Shown in pieces: positions 38,317 through 50,250 of a stretch of DNA of 64,000 nucleotides (positions within the stretch are counted from its first letter, which is position 1; each line of letters starts with the position of its first letter). Under the pieces are notes generated by a model that ran no database searches, was not told where the DNA came from, and worked only from the letters and a program-made list of their open reading frames with translations. The position numbers were made by a program, and so were the translations under genes. The DNA is taken from assembly GCF_000002875.2 (NCBI RefSeq), contig NC_009420.2, forward strand, positions 990,001 through 1,054,000. The letters run 5' to 3'. The DNA is from Leishmania infantum JPCM5. Taxonomy: Eukaryota > Euglenozoa > Kinetoplastea > Trypanosomatida > Trypanosomatidae.

Positions 38317-41101
38317 GATAGCGGAAGAGAAAAGAAGGGAAGCGGGCAATGGGAAGTCTCTTCTATGAGAGGAGTTTGCAGGCGGTAAAATGGGTCGAAA
38401 GAGAGTGAAAGGCCACAAGCAGTGGAGTGGGAAGAAGACGAGAAGGATAGCTGCAAAAGACAAGGAAAATGCCAACACGACAAGATGACCGTGCACGTGT
38501 GCATGAATTAGAGAAGGTCAGACAATGAGCGTGTGCATACGATCGCGGGGGAGTGGGGGAGAGAAAAAAAAAGAGAACAAAGGACGCAGACAGTGGAAAA
38601 GGCAACCTTCCTGTAACAGAGGCAACATATATAAACGGTGCGTGGTTTCGTCTTCCTGGTAGTGGCAGTGGCAGTGGCAGTGGCACATAGGTGCCTGTTC
38701 GGTGCTCGCATGTATGTGTGGGGGCGAGAAGGTGGGGAGGTGAGCGCGTGACAGTGAACATGGGAGAGAATCGGGTTAGAGTAAGCACCAGCAAGCTGCG
38801 CAATCCTCGCTTCGTGTTTGGTTTTCGTTTTGGTCCGTTCTTACGTGTGCATAGATGCGCCTGGGTGCTTTGGCCCAGAGAAAGAGAGACGAAAAAGAGG
38901 TGCGGCACACCTCATCCAGGCACGCAAAGGAGTGCGTATGAATCGCCCGAGCATACTCGCACAGAGACAGACAGACAGCGACGTAAGCGCGTGAGCACAC
39001 GCACCTATACACAAAACCAACGCGTGCTTCTTCGTTCTACTTGCGTGTTTCGACTTCATCTCTTCTGCTCGATTCCCACATGGGGCGGTTCCATCAAGAG
39101 CGACGACAGCCACGTATAGCTTGCTTGGGAAAGGAAAGAGAGACTGCGAAGGGCTGCATTGAATCCTTGATAACATGCGCCGAGAAAAATGCGGGTGGTA
39201 ACTTTTCCCTCCAGCGTGCCCGTTTCTCTGCCATACAGCATGAGTCAAGCACCACTCTACCCCCTCCGGCCGGTCATAGGCCTCATCGCCTGGTGCGAAG
39301 CAGCTGCAGACACGCGGTACAGCAAATCACCGACTCGGTCATGGGCGAACCGCACTTGCCTCGAACTCTGCCCACACCCCGCCTCGCAGGCCGCCTCACA
39401 GTTCATCCCATTGCGCCTTCCGTCACCTGGTGCACCCCTCGCCGTCGCCGGGTTGGGATACGTTCGGATCACGCCAACACCCTGCACATCATGTGGATGG
39501 CACAAGCGTCTTCAAGGACGCAGGTCGCCCTGAAACAACGCTATAAAGGGCATCACCGCCGGCAGCAGCAGCGATGCATCGCTCTCACACCCCCCTACGT
39601 CGTAGGTGCATGACCTTGTCACCACCGGAGGTGGTTCGGCATTTTGCCAGGGATAGGGGGGTGCTGCTTGGCCTCCGCACACATAGAGTGAGGGCACTGG
39701 ATCCTGAGATACCACACGCCGAGGTGGCCTCCTGTCATCAGGGACGTCGGCGGCGAACTTGAAAGAGTGGGCCCACGCACATAAAAGGGGATAAAAAGAG
39801 AAAGATGTCGAACGAGAGGCATGATAATACATACCAGCACATGTTCCCAGCTTGGCCTAGCAGGCGAGTTTCCTATTTTCGTGGGTGAGTATACCGACCT
39901 GGTATCCCTACACTCGCGACCTCGATACCTCCTGGCGCTGGCAAAGCGATCAGTGAGAATCCTGTTGTTTTCAAGTCCTCATCCGGTAACACTACGCACG
40001 AATAGGTAGACCTGCGCATTTCCCTCTTTTCCGTTACCCAAGGATCCCTGGCGTGGTGGGCTATCAAATGGTTGGGTGGAGGAAAAGTGCAACGCTTACA
40101 ATGACTCGGTTCCTCGAGATCCAAAATGAGTGAAAGTACCGAATGAGGTAAAAAAAAAAGGTTGGGTGAAGCATGTCATTGGAATGGCGGAGAATACGTT
40201 GACTAACTCCTCCATCATATCGTTTTTTTTTTTGATCATCCCTCCCTCATTCTTGCCAAATGCTTACAAAAAAAAATTATAGACAGAAGACCAAATTGCA
40301 CATTCTTATGCGAGAATGGTAGCTTCACTCTGCACAGAAAGCGAGCTATGAGGATGCACGGCAATGGTCATTGTGCAGCGCACCTTGCTCGCGCAAACTC
40401 CCACACATGCCGTGAGCTTCACCCATAAGATGTGCATTCGCCCCCACTACGCTGATCATTCGTCTTTTACACTTGCGTTTTCCTGCTCTTCCGACTACAT
40501 TTTGCTTTACAGTGTGCATTTGTTTCGGTTCACCTGTGCAACGAGTAGGCGACCGTAAAAAGGTGCTTTAATGCCAGAAAAAAAAAAAACGTCTGCTCGC
40601 TTCCCTTCCATGTCTGAGTGCTCATGTCAATAAGGGTGTGAGCTACAGCTGAAGCGTCCTCGTAAGAACACACTCGCGCCCGCAAACAGAGACACCAAAC
40701 GCTGGCAAGATAACGCGCTTCTGTACAAATCGCAACGGGGCACAGCATGCGCAAGCGAAGAAAAAATATAGGACAAAATGCGCTGTAGCAGATAAAGAAA
40801 AAAAGCAGTGGCTTCCGCCCTCCCCTCGCACGCATACACACATTCCTCTTCAGTGCTCCCCTCTGAGAACTCTTCGTGGTGAGAAATGCACATGGCCGTC
40901 TCTCGCGAAGGCGAGTGGGGTGAAGGTAGTCGAAGGAGAGCACTGTCAGGTATCACTTATGAGTTGCCCCTCCGCGCCCGCCCAACAGCTTCGGTTCGAG
41001 GCTTTTACTTTGTCTGTGTTGCGTTGAACAGGGAAAGAGGGAAGAGGCAGTGCACACCTGAGGCCCGGTACTCGTCGCATGAAACTGAGCGCGCATCAGC
41101 C
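38317..41101 (-). other. Intergenic spacer with SIDER2-like element
   Basis: This 2.8-kb spacer contains the 3'UTR of the phosphodiesterase gene and the 5' region of MBAP. It holds a SIDER2-like element (39224-39745, listed), T-runs near 40220-40230, A-runs near 40150 and 40270, and purine-rich (on plus) tracts near 38320-38340. The open frame on plus from 40886 into the neighbouring gene is an antisense shadow. Confidence 0.6.
39224..39745 (-). mobile_element. SIDER2-like short interspersed degenerate retroposon, copy B
   Basis: Read on the minus strand, the element starts with GGCCACCTCGGCGTGTGGTA and CTCAGGATCCAGTG, and ends with GACTCATGCTGTATGGCAGAGAA, matching copy A at 26961-27450. 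Internal blocks are shared but diverged. It is sense with respect to minus-strand transcription and begins about 1.36 kb after the stop of the phosphodiesterase gene, so it probably sits in that 3'UTR. Confidence 0.75.
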
Positions 41102-44077
41102 TCAGCTCGTGGAGGAGAACACTGGCATGCGATCCCCAATCACGCCGTCAACCTGCATCTTGGTCGCCTGCGCGTAGGCAAAGTAAAGGTAGCTGTTCAT
41201 GTCGCCCCACGTCCACACTTTCAGCCGTCGGTGGTGCATCTCGGCGACCATGGCGCGTCCATAAGCGCCAAAGGACGACGGCACGGTTGGTGGAGCATGC
41301 TGCGGGTCATCGGCGTGGAAGAGCTCTGCTGTTACGGGGCCGCGTTCGGCCGAACCGTGCAGCGGCGCCTCAGGGATATTCGGCAGCACCGCCTCATCCT
41401 CTGGCGACAGCAGCGTCCCGGCGTTCACCGAAACACCCGCGAGGTGCTGCGCAGAGGCGAACTGGATGGCGCCCTCCACGTAAAAGGAGCGGTAGTCCTT
41501 CAAGTCGCGCATCTCCTTCGTGTCGCTGAGGAAGAGGACGTCGTAGCGGCTCTGCTTCAGGGCCAGCGCAAGGCACACGTTGGGGTCGAAGCTGCTAAAG
41601 GTGATCTTTCGGCCGTTGTCCGCAAACTCAAAGACGACTCGCAGGATAGCGTCCACAAACCCGTTCACCTCAAACGCGTCACTCTGCAGAAAGAGATTCG
41701 AGTCGATGAGCGGCTGGAAAGGGTATTTCACCTCAATGTTGAAGTGCAGAGACGGTGGTGTCTGCTCCAGCACTTCCCGGAGCGAGGGAACCCCGTTAGG
41801 GAAGTCCTCCACCCCCATCAGAGAGCTCTCGACGGTCCGCGCTGAGCTACCACAGCACACGCCGTTCTGTGACGACGACGAAGAGCCCCTCAGCGCCTTG
41901 GGCTGGCAATTGCGCGCCCACGACAGCAGACTATCCCAGTGGTGTATCAGTAGGTCTTTGGTGGGAAATACGCGGTCAACGGACTTGCAACACTGCACAT
42001 GCAGGTCACGCAGCCGCGTATAGTTCAACTTGTGCACCGCGGCGCGCACTGGTGTGTACTCTGCCTTCCCCGGACACGCACGTACGCCCTCTCGCTTCAG
42101 CGCCATCAGCTCAATCAAGGGGTCGTGGATCACGACCGGCACGCGATCCTTGGAGAGCATGACGTCAAACTCGATCATCTTGCATTTGCGTGCGTGCGCG
42201 GCTTGGAATGATAGTATGGTGTTCTCGCTGCACTTTATGACGAACGGTGCGCCTCCAGAGGCGGAGGGTGAGCGCGCGTACGTCTTTCCCAGCCCGCGGT
42301 GCCCAATCAAGGTGGGGACAGTGAGCCACGCAAACGTCTCCGAGGACCGCACAATCTCCAGCGGGCCGTGCTGCCCACATCCCTCCAATGGAAACACTAG
42401 CAGGTACTGCACGTACAGCTTCATCCACAGTGACGTGACGCCCGCCGGCGCACCCTCGGGTGCGGGGCAGTAGACTGGCAAGAGCACGGTGCCGCTCGTG
42501 CTGGAACGCAGCATGCCAGAGAAGAGCACGGTATTGCCTTGGAGAGAAAGCTCCGTGTCGCCCGCTATGTACGGAACCTTGACAGTCACCTCGATCGCAA
42601 ACTCGTCCAACTCGCGAAGGTTGAGGAGGCACGTCCACACGTGCTGCGTACGAGCCGCCACAAGCGGCGCTCTTCCTGTGCTGTCCACGTAGCCCGTCTG
42701 CGGCAGAACAGGCTTGATCGTCTGCAGCGGTCGCACACACCAGCCCTTGGCCAGGAAACCAGCGGACGGCTGCGTTGCCCCGCCGCGTGCCGAGCGCCGC
42801 GAGCTCTCGACGTGAGTATGGTGACGTCCACTGTGTGAGGAGTTCATCGTGCATACCGACGATGTTGAAGACATTGCGGGGCTCGATGCTCTGTAGCTGT
42901 CCCGACCACCGTTGCTTGCTGCGGCCGCAGAGCTACGCTTCATGCGCATCTCATTCAGCTGCTGCTCCAACAGCGCGGGTATGGGCAGGTTGGAACGGCA
43001 CCAGCAGCTGCCTTCTACCGGAATCGGCCGCACGTCTGTGACTTGGCAGACGGTGGTCGATAGCACCCCGTCGGGGGTCTCGCGCATGCGCCGACGCATC
43101 ACCTCGCTCTGATGCGACGTCAGCTCTGACTGCCACGCGGCCTGGTCGAACGGTTGGGTAGGGTCGTTGGCGTAGAAGGTGAGAGACAGCAACGGGCCTG
43201 GATTGCCGACGGTTGCGCACACACCGCCGTCAGGGTCGCATTCGCAGAAGGGCGGGATGCTGTCGCTCGCTGAGCCGACGCTGGCATCTGCGTCAGCCTC
43301 GGATGCCGGAAAAGCCATGCCCGATGATACCGTCACGGGCACCGGGGGAGTGGGGCGTGGCGGCAGTGCAGGCAAGTTGTACAGCAAGGCGAACTGTTCA
43401 CCAGTGGAACCGAAGCAGACGGATGCGGTCGCGGCATCATCTCTCCCACTGCGGCCCAGAGGATTACTGTCGACTGTGACGCTGGCATCGTGGTGCCGGC
43501 GCACATCCAGCACTGCCAGCCACTGGAGCACCTCTCCACTGCCCTCCGTGAGCGCGCCTTCTTCGTGTTCGAATGGCGTGATGCAGAGAGAGGAAGGCTG
43601 ACTGTACCGCTGATCGACCCCGGCAATCACAGTGCCAGGGGTGGCACAGATGCTCGACTCTGGGGTTCGCGGCGCGCGAAAGAACGCATCCTCCAGAATA
43701 ACCAGCCGGCACGGCATGGAGAGAGGCTCTGCAGCGGACTGTTGATTACGTAATCCGTCCATCTCCTGACTTGTGAGACGCACTTGACCCACGTAATGCT
43801 CCACGCAAGACTCTTGACCATCCTCGCAGGGGTGGGGTAGGGGCGAGAGGTAAGGAACGCGTAGGCACGGGATACGCTGGCACTGACAACATTCGAGCGC
43901 CACAGGCCACTTCAGGCCCCATGCCCCCATACTTTCCCCTGCGCCCACCAGACCAAATCGCAGCTCCGAGGAGGCGGAGGCCACGAGCGGCTGTGCGCTT
44001 CGAGCGCGCTCTCGCGCAAAGAAAGCCTCCAGCATCTGGCTTGAGAGGCCGTAGATGCACACGTTCATCAGTGGCAT
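41102..44077 (-). CDS. Glycerophosphodiester phosphodiesterase with CBM20-like N-terminus
   Basis: The 991-residue protein begins at ATG 44077 (an alternative ATG lies 3 codons in). Residues about 38-130 resemble a starch-binding CBM20 module (FGLVGAGESMGAWGLKWPVAL). A long low-complexity region (about 330-400) follows, then a beta-rich domain (about 450-580). The GDPD catalytic domain starts near residue 588 with IGHRGLGK, followed by SENTILSFQAA, EFDVMLSKDRVPVVIHDPLI and FNIEVKYPF, and ends with LKVWTWGDMN and VDGVIGDRMPVF. These carry the two catalytic histidines and the metal-binding acidic residues, so the enzyme looks active. The CBM20-GDPD order is that of human GPCPD1 (GDE5), which splits glycerophosphocholine to glycerol-3-phosphate and choline. 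No signal peptide is seen, so it is probably cytosolic. It sits between two acid phosphatase paralogues. Confidence 0.88.
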   Translation of the reverse strand: MPLMNVCIYGLSSQMLEAFFARERARSAQPLVASASSELRFGLVGAGESMGAWGLKWPVALECCQCQRIPCLRVPYLSPLPHPCEDGQESCVEHYVGQVRLTSQEMDGLRNQQSAAEPLSMPCRLVILEDAFFRAPRTPESSICATPGTVIAGVDQRYSQPSSLCITPFEHEEGALTEGSGEVLQWLAVLDVRRHHDASVTVDSNPLGRSGRDDAATASVCFGSTGEQFALLYNLPALPPRPTPPVPVTVSSGMAFPASEADADASVGSASDSIPPFCECDPDGGVCATVGNPGPLLSLTFYANDPTQPFDQAAWQSELTSHQSEVMRRRMRETPDGVLSTTVCQVTDVRPIPVEGSCWCRSNLPIPALLEQQLNEMRMKRSSAAAASNGGRDSYRASSPAMSSTSSVCTMNSSHSGRHHTHVESSRRSARGGATQPSAGFLAKGWCVRPLQTIKPVLPQTGYVDSTGRAPLVAARTQHVWTCLLNLRELDEFAIEVTVKVPYIAGDTELSLQGNTVLFSGMLRSSTSGTVLLPVYCPAPEGAPAGVTSLWMKLYVQYLLVFPLEGCGQHGPLEIVRSSETFAWLTVPTLIGHRGLGKTYARSPSASGGAPFVIKCSENTILSFQAAHARKCKMIEFDVMLSKDRVPVVIHDPLIELMALKREGVRACPGKAEYTPVRAAVHKLNYTRLRDLHVQCCKSVDRVFPTKDLLIHHWDSLLSWARNCQPKALRGSSSSSQNGVCCGSSARTVESSLMGVEDFPNGVPSLREVLEQTPPSLHFNIEVKYPFQPLIDSNLFLQSDAFEVNGFVDAILRVVFEFADNGRKITFSSFDPNVCLALALKQSRYDVLFLSDTKEMRDLKDYRSFYVEGAIQFASAQHLAGVSVNAGTLLSPEDEAVLPNIPEAPLHGSAERGPVTAELFHADDPQHAPPTVPSSFGAYGRAMVAEMHHRRLKVWTWGDMNSYLYFAYAQATKMQVDGVIGDRMPVFSSTS

Positions 44078-47000
44078 CGCGAGCGCGCGCTGATCTCTTT
44101 TTGCCGCGTTTTTTTTTCTCAGAACTCAGCAAGTGACATAAGCAAAGAGTCGTAAACGATGTCGTTGCTCGGGGGACAATGAGGAACAGAGATAGAAAAG
44201 AAAGAGGAGGAAAGAAGGCGATCTTCAGCAAAAGAAGAGCAAAACGAGAGATACGAATGAAAATGTTCGCGCTGTGGAAGACAAAAATGGCTCCCAGCTG
44301 TGCCAATGTCCGTGTGTAGCGATCGGAGGATCTGCTCGAAAACGGCGAGAGGAGTGGCGGCAGGAAATAGTATTGGGGTGAGGAAGTTGGCATCGTCACG
44401 AGTGCACACCCACATAGAACAGAGAAGGGGGAGCAGTAGCAGCACGGTCTTTACAGTGCTTCCTCTCCCGTCCCCACACCCCACCCCTGGCTTGCATAAA
44501 AGTCGAAGAGCCCGCACAAAGGACAGGAAGCGAGGAGGAGGGTGGCGAAAGCAACAGCAGCTGCTCCCTTCTGCCACAAAACAGATTGCAGCGACACGCA
44601 AAAAGTATGCGCGGTAGCGGGCGCTGTCTCCCTCTTGGCGTGGTTGATTTTCTTGCAGTCCTTGCGGCGTTTGGCCTTGATGCGTATTAGCCCCTTCGTT
44701 ACGCATCGAGCTCTCTTTTCTTTTATACGTGCGAGAGCGAGAGAGTGGAGAAATGCTATATCAATAATAAGTCAAGATATGTGATTCTCTCTTACTTGCT
44801 ATGTCGGCTCGCCTGGAAGCATCACACACTGCACTTGACCCCCTCCCTCCCTCGGTCATCCTCCTCTCCTTCTCTGTGGTACTATTTTGTGCACGGCAAG
44901 TCAGGTCAAGAGAAAGAGAACGAGCAATGCTGCACTGTCTTCTTACGGACTTGTCCTTGTCTTGCTCCTTAGGTGTGTGCACATGCGTGAGCAAGCGGTG
45001 TCTGTGTGTGGGAGGGAGGGGGATTGAGGGGAGGAGGGAGGAGGGAGGAGGGAGAAGAGCGATTCGTAAAATAAAGACGGCGCAGAGGGGGTGTAGAGTA
45101 GATAGCTGATGATAGCGCGCGTACATTGAAGGTCAATAGACAGACAAACAGGCAGAAGAGAGAGTAAAAAAAAAGGAGAACGTGTGCGCACAGCTCCCTC
45201 ATACACAAGCACAGAAGTGGATCGCACACCTTGAGCGTGTATGAGAAGTCTATAGAAGAGAGAAGCGGCGGCCCAGCTTAGCTTACAAAGAGATCGGCGA
45301 GGGAAAAAAAGGTGGAAGGAAGCGAAAAGATGGAGGGGTAGAGGAGAAATCAACAACAAAGGAAACGACAATACTCTTTTCTTCTTGTTTTGCCTTCGTT
45401 AGTCATTTATCTCTGTGCGGTCTCTCTGCGGGATGCTACCATCACCATAAAAGGAAAAGAAAGGAAGTCAAGACATATGTGTATGCTTGAAAGAACACGA
45501 ACGAATATGCCGACAAAGGACAAGGAGAAAGGGGGAGGGAGGGGCAAGGAGAAAGAGAAACGGGGAAAGACAGAGAAGGAAAGATGAAAGAAGAATATGG
45601 CACACACGCATATCGCCGTCTTCTTCTTCGTTTTCCTTTTCGATGTCTTTGCTTTTCCTTCGTGTCGCTTGTTTCAGTACTGTATCAGAAGAGGTGTTTG
45701 TGTGAGGGCGTGTGCAAACAGTAAGGGAGAGCAATTTATGTAGACGATGACATCAACTTGGCCAACGACTTGGAGCTTTCCTTTTTGCGTTTCTTCCTCG
45801 TTGCGCAGTGCTTGTCCAACCCTTCACACGCGTGGCAGCAGACATGCGTGCACTACGGAACACAAGAGGAGAACAAAGGAGCAAAGACGGTTAAAGAGGG
45901 GAGAGGAGGGGGGAAGAAGAATCAAAGCAAGAAAAAAGAAAAAGAGGCATAAGGTGTGGGTCAATAACTGCGCCTCGGTTGCGTGACGGAAAGTGGGGGG
46001 GGTACGGAGGGGGGAAGGTGAATGGAAAAGGGAAGCGGAAAAAAGAATAATAATTATAACAATTACTGGCACGGAGACGCTGATGCAACGGATACGCTGA
46101 AGGAGGAAAAGAGAGAGGCGTCCGCACACGCATACACAGCGCCCAATCACATGAATGCCGCTGCTTTTTTTTTCGTCTCCTTTCTCTTCGGTAGTGCGCG
46201 ATAACGCATTGCCACCGTCCGCATTCCCATCGCCTCCTCTCCACTCCCTCTCCAGAAACCCTTCGTTACGTTCAAGTCAATAGGGAAAATATTATCAACG
46301 GTCCACAGGCGCATGTCACGCACACGCACTCATGAAAACAAAAGAAATGAACGCAGGAGAGTTGCGCGCGCACACACACACGCGCACGCTCAAGTTCAGA
46401 AGGGAAGGAGCAAGAATAGTGGGTCGCACTACACTGCGATTGAAACACACAGCTCACTTGGCCGCTCTCTTTTTTTTTTGCTGTGCTCACTAATGAACGC
46501 TTCTGATTGCGGGCAAAGTGACGACTGTGTTGGAGGGAAGCCGATGGAAAAGGGGGAGGGAGGCTGCTGCAGTGGGCGTAGTCAACAAAAAAATAAAAAA
46601 TGGAGTGCTAGCAAAGAACGCGATGCGCAGCTAGTTCACAAAGGCGAAACAGAGATAATATATATATATATTCTTATGTACCCCAATGTTCGGCATATAT
46701 CCGTCGCACATCATCACCACCACCCCTCTTTCTCGCGCCTCCTGGTGCCACGCGGCGGTGTTGAACGCTTCCTCTTCCTTCACAGCAAATGATGCCGTAG
46801 GCCTCTCTCGCTCTTCGAGTCCACAGAAGAGTCTGTGAATGTACAAAGACGAAAGGAAGGGGGAGGAAACGAGGGAGGTGCGTACGCGCGCACGCAACGA
46901 CTGTGTGATGTGCAGAGAAAGCATGATCTACGAGGGTGCCGTCACACTGAAGATAAAGGCAAAAAAGGGCAGGAAGAAAAACATACAAAAAGTGTCAACC

Positions 47001-47196
47001 AAATAAGAAAGCAAAAACAAGCATACACACATCTACAGTTACGCGCACTGCCGCCCCCGACCCCACCCCGTCCATACGCACATACTCTCGGTCAAGTACG
47101 CGAAGCTGCAGAGAAAACGCTCAGATAATGGTCAAAAAGAGGTTCTGGTTCCATCGCTACAGGCCCAGCTGCACCCCTGTTGCTTGCTTCTCGCGC
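44078..47196 (-). other. Intergenic spacer, simple repeats only
   Basis: This 3.1-kb spacer holds the 3'UTR of the second acid phosphatase and the 5' region of the phosphodiesterase gene. It is purine-rich on plus (44.9-46.1 kb), with GGGAGGA-type repeats near 45010-45050 and a TA tract at about 46656-46671. No frame shows coding bias. Confidence 0.55.
46656..46671. repeat. (TA)n tract
   Basis: Short alternating TA tract in the phosphatase 3' spacer. Confidence 0.85.
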
Positions 47197-48912
47197 TTAG
47201 ATGCCCTCCTTGAACTCCTTCGCCGCCCCCTCCCTCTCATCGTTGGGCTGGTTTCCCACCTCCATCGTCGAGCTCATGCGCACGTACAGCTGATGCTGGC
47301 GGCGCCTTTTGCACATGCATATTGCAGCTGTGGCTGCCACAGCGATGATGGCGCCAGCGCAGAAGGTTGCCAGTGACACGCCCGCAACAGCACCGCCACT
47401 GAGGCCGTTGGAGTCACGCAGCGTAGGCTTCTTGTCGGCGTCCACAGCGGCATCACCACTACTTTCCTCGTTGGTCTTGCCTCCCAGGCAGCTGTCTTTG
47501 GAGCAGACGCACTGCATGCTCACGCTGTTGAGGGTTTCGCCGATCCCGCAGGCAAACTGCGGGCACGCAGAGCGGTAGAACCGGCACGTACTGGGGACCA
47601 GGGCAGTGGGAGGAGTGCCGTAGGCGACCGGCTCCAAGGGGCAGTCGGCGATGTCAATGGACACCTGATCAAGGTAGCAGTAGCCGCGCGCGTCCGCCGG
47701 CTCCGACCACTTGACGAAGCGCTTGAAGTCGGCGAACGGGCAAATGTTCCCCTCCGCCTTGTAGGCGGTGCCGAGGGCGTCGATGCACTGCATCTGCCAC
47801 TTCGAGTCCCACCCAAATTCGAACTTTGTGTCAGGGCTCTGACCAGGGTTGCCGCGCAGGATGCGAACATAGTGCGCGCCGGTCGACGGGTTCTGTAGCA
47901 GCTCAGCCACGAGCACTTGGGCAAAAGGCGGCATCATACCATCCGGGGTGCGGTCACCCAGCGTACCCCACACTGGGCCAAGCGAGGTGTCGTGAGCGCT
48001 GTAGTGCATCAGCTTGTATGTGTTCGAGCCCTCAATCACGCCCTCCATGTTCTTCACCATCTGCTGAACGAACGGCTGCCCGCGGCCGCCCTGCTTGAAC
48101 ATGAGCGGGTCGCTGTGGTTGTAGTGGTACTCGTAGTCGAACAGGACAGTCGTGACGCGCTTCAGTTTTTCGAAGTTAGCCTCCAGCAGCGGGTACTGGT
48201 TTAGCTCGCCAATGGCCTTCTTCGCAGCACCAATATCAAAAAGTGTGCGCACGCAGTCGGAGCGAGTCTCGTAGTCGCTGCAGTAGCCCTCCTGATAGAT
48301 CTCTGCGCCAATCTTTGTGATCTCCGTCCAGTCGGGGAAAAGCTCATCCGTCAGCGGGTTGCACACGGCGCGGAGCAGCGCCTTGTTGTTGGAATAGAAG
48401 AACTTGAGCCACGGCTGCGTGTTGCTGTTCAGCAGCACATCGGTCGACTCTGGCATGGTGTGGATAGCAGCGTAGAGGCTGCTCATGTTGGGGAAGAAGC
48501 CACGCAGGAAGGCCTCGGCGCTTTGCAGGGTGCGCAGAACGTCGGTGGAGCGGCTGTATGCGACATCCAAGTCATAGTTCGGCGACTCGAACATCGGCGA
48601 GCTCACCACGGATGGATCAGTGTTGTAGCGGGTGCGCAGGAAGCCGCCAACCTTGAGCAGCATCTCAATACCCGCCCACGAGAGGTACCCGCACGGAGAC
48701 TCGGTGCAAATCTCCGTAGTGTTTTCACGCGGTAGGCCAGAGCGAGCACCATGGCGATGCAGCACATTCACCTGGAGCACCTTCAGGATGTCTGCCGCAT
48801 CCGCGGCCCCATCTCTCGCAATGGTGCTCTGCGCATGGGCAATAGAGATGGCGCACGCAATAAGCACCGCCGCCAGAGCAGCTGTCCAACCAAGTCTGGC
48901 AAAACAAGCCAT
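47197..48912 (-). CDS. Membrane-bound histidine acid phosphatase, second paralogue
   Basis: The start is at ATG 48912, since the longer frame begins with GTG. The 571-residue protein has a clear signal peptide (about residues 8-27, ending AHA-Q), the catalytic motif RHGARSG (R53; the usual proline after S is displaced by two residues), RSTDVLRTLQSA, and an intact HD (H307, D308 in YSAHDTS). A C-terminal membrane helix (about 503-529) is followed by a tail of about 40 residues with CKRRRQHQLYVRMSS, which could carry a tyrosine sorting signal (YVRM). Compared with the neighbour at 36772-38316 the tail is longer and different, so the two enzymes may go to different membranes. The pair flanks the phosphodiesterase gene and probably arose by duplication. 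Confidence 0.88.
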   Translation of the reverse strand: MACFARLGWTAALAAVLIACAISIAHAQSTIARDGAADAADILKVLQVNVLHRHGARSGLPRENTTEICTESPCGYLSWAGIEMLLKVGGFLRTRYNTDPSVVSSPMFESPNYDLDVAYSRSTDVLRTLQSAEAFLRGFFPNMSSLYAAIHTMPESTDVLLNSNTQPWLKFFYSNNKALLRAVCNPLTDELFPDWTEITKIGAEIYQEGYCSDYETRSDCVRTLFDIGAAKKAIGELNQYPLLEANFEKLKRVTTVLFDYEYHYNHSDPLMFKQGGRGQPFVQQMVKNMEGVIEGSNTYKLMHYSAHDTSLGPVWGTLGDRTPDGMMPPFAQVLVAELLQNPSTGAHYVRILRGNPGQSPDTKFEFGWDSKWQMQCIDALGTAYKAEGNICPFADFKRFVKWSEPADARGYCYLDQVSIDIADCPLEPVAYGTPPTALVPSTCRFYRSACPQFACGIGETLNSVSMQCVCSKDSCLGGKTNEESSGDAAVDADKKPTLRDSNGLSGGAVAGVSLATFCAGAIIAVAATAAICMCKRRRQHQLYVRMSSTMEVGNQPNDEREGAAKEFKEGI

Positions 48913-50250
48913 CGCGGACAGCAGCGGCCTCAAGTGGGCGAAGCTGCGTGTGTTCCTTCTCTGGTAGGTAAGCGAGATAGCGGAAAGGTGAAGAGAGATA
49001 TGTCGCCACTTGAGCACACACACACAGGGATATCAGAGACCTAGAGCGAAATACGAGAAAGAAATAGGGAACGGGAAAGATGGCAAGAGAGCGAGAAAGG
49101 AAGGGGAAGTCCAAGACTCCTGTGCGGGGGGTGGGAATGCGGAGATGAAGAGTGAGAGAAGGAGAGATGGAGGTGAAACCCAAACTGCTCGCACTGCTGC
49201 ACCATTTCGGGAAGAAGGGAGGGAGGGGGGCGAACCGAAACACACAAAGAGAGCGGGGGTTCGATGCAGTTGGTGTGGGCGAAGGCACGCCAAGTGCGCT
49301 GGCGCGATGTTTGTATGTGAGCGTGAGGGAGTGAGAAAAGCAAGAGGAAAGGAGACAAGAGTCAGAGCAAAGAGCGCAGCGGGATGCAGTAGGGAAGGGA
49401 GAAAGACATGAGCGCGTTGAGGAGAGAAATTAGAGAGACTTAGAGCCGGGCATACGCGCACAGAGATGAGAGAAGGATGATGCCGCCGTTCTTTCGTTCC
49501 CGTTTCTGCACTACCAGTGAGCACAAATGCGGGGAATGCGGAACGACGAGATACCGACGCCGCTCGTCCTTGTGGCACGTCGCCTTTCCTTGTACTGTAA
49601 CGCGAGAAGGAGAAGCGCGTGAGGCGTGCCGTGGTCCACTCCGATAGGCTGAAAGAAACACCGCGACTTTGCACTGAACCGCACTGGTGGCGTATGCAGC
49701 AGAGGACGGACACAGTAGTTGTTCCTCCTTGTCGCTGCAATGCAGCACCTCTGAAGAACGGCAGCGCCAGTGGTCTCGCCTCCAAGCTCAGCTGCAAGAA
49801 ACCAGCCCGCCACAGCTCTTCGTCTTGATTTAGCTTAGATGTTTATTCTGAGTTTGCGTCTTTGGGGAGATCCGCGGAGCAACCTCCCCGCCGGTCAAAG
49901 GGTGGGGCCCATACCAGCACACGCACGCATGCGACAAGAGTAGTCATCCAAAGCGAAACAGAGGGGAAGCAAAGAAAATGCAGTACACTGTCGCTGGCCC
50001 CATCGTCTCCCTTCCCCTCGCCCCCTTCAGACCAAGACAACCGAGAGATGATCGACGAAATACTCAGTAACGAATATACATGCGTCTGTTCTGTCAGCTT
50101 GATTTACATCGCGTGTAAAGAGGGGCACCGTATATGCAGGCATACGCACGTATGTGCACTGGCAGCCACCTCTGCTCACTCACACACCCAACCATCACCA
50201 CCACCAAGAAACATGTGGGGTCGGAGGCCCTTATCGACAGCCTGGAGACG
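48913..50250 (-). other. Intergenic spacer, no gene seen
   Basis: The spacer is purine-rich on plus from 49.0 to 49.45 kb, which provides pyrimidine tracts for minus-strand mRNAs. The rest lacks bias or repeats of note. Confidence 0.5.

Noticed and set aside
40886..41845. 319-residue plus-strand open frame
   Set aside because: Most of it is antisense to the phosphodiesterase gene and it mirrors that gene's codon pattern; the rest is spacer.
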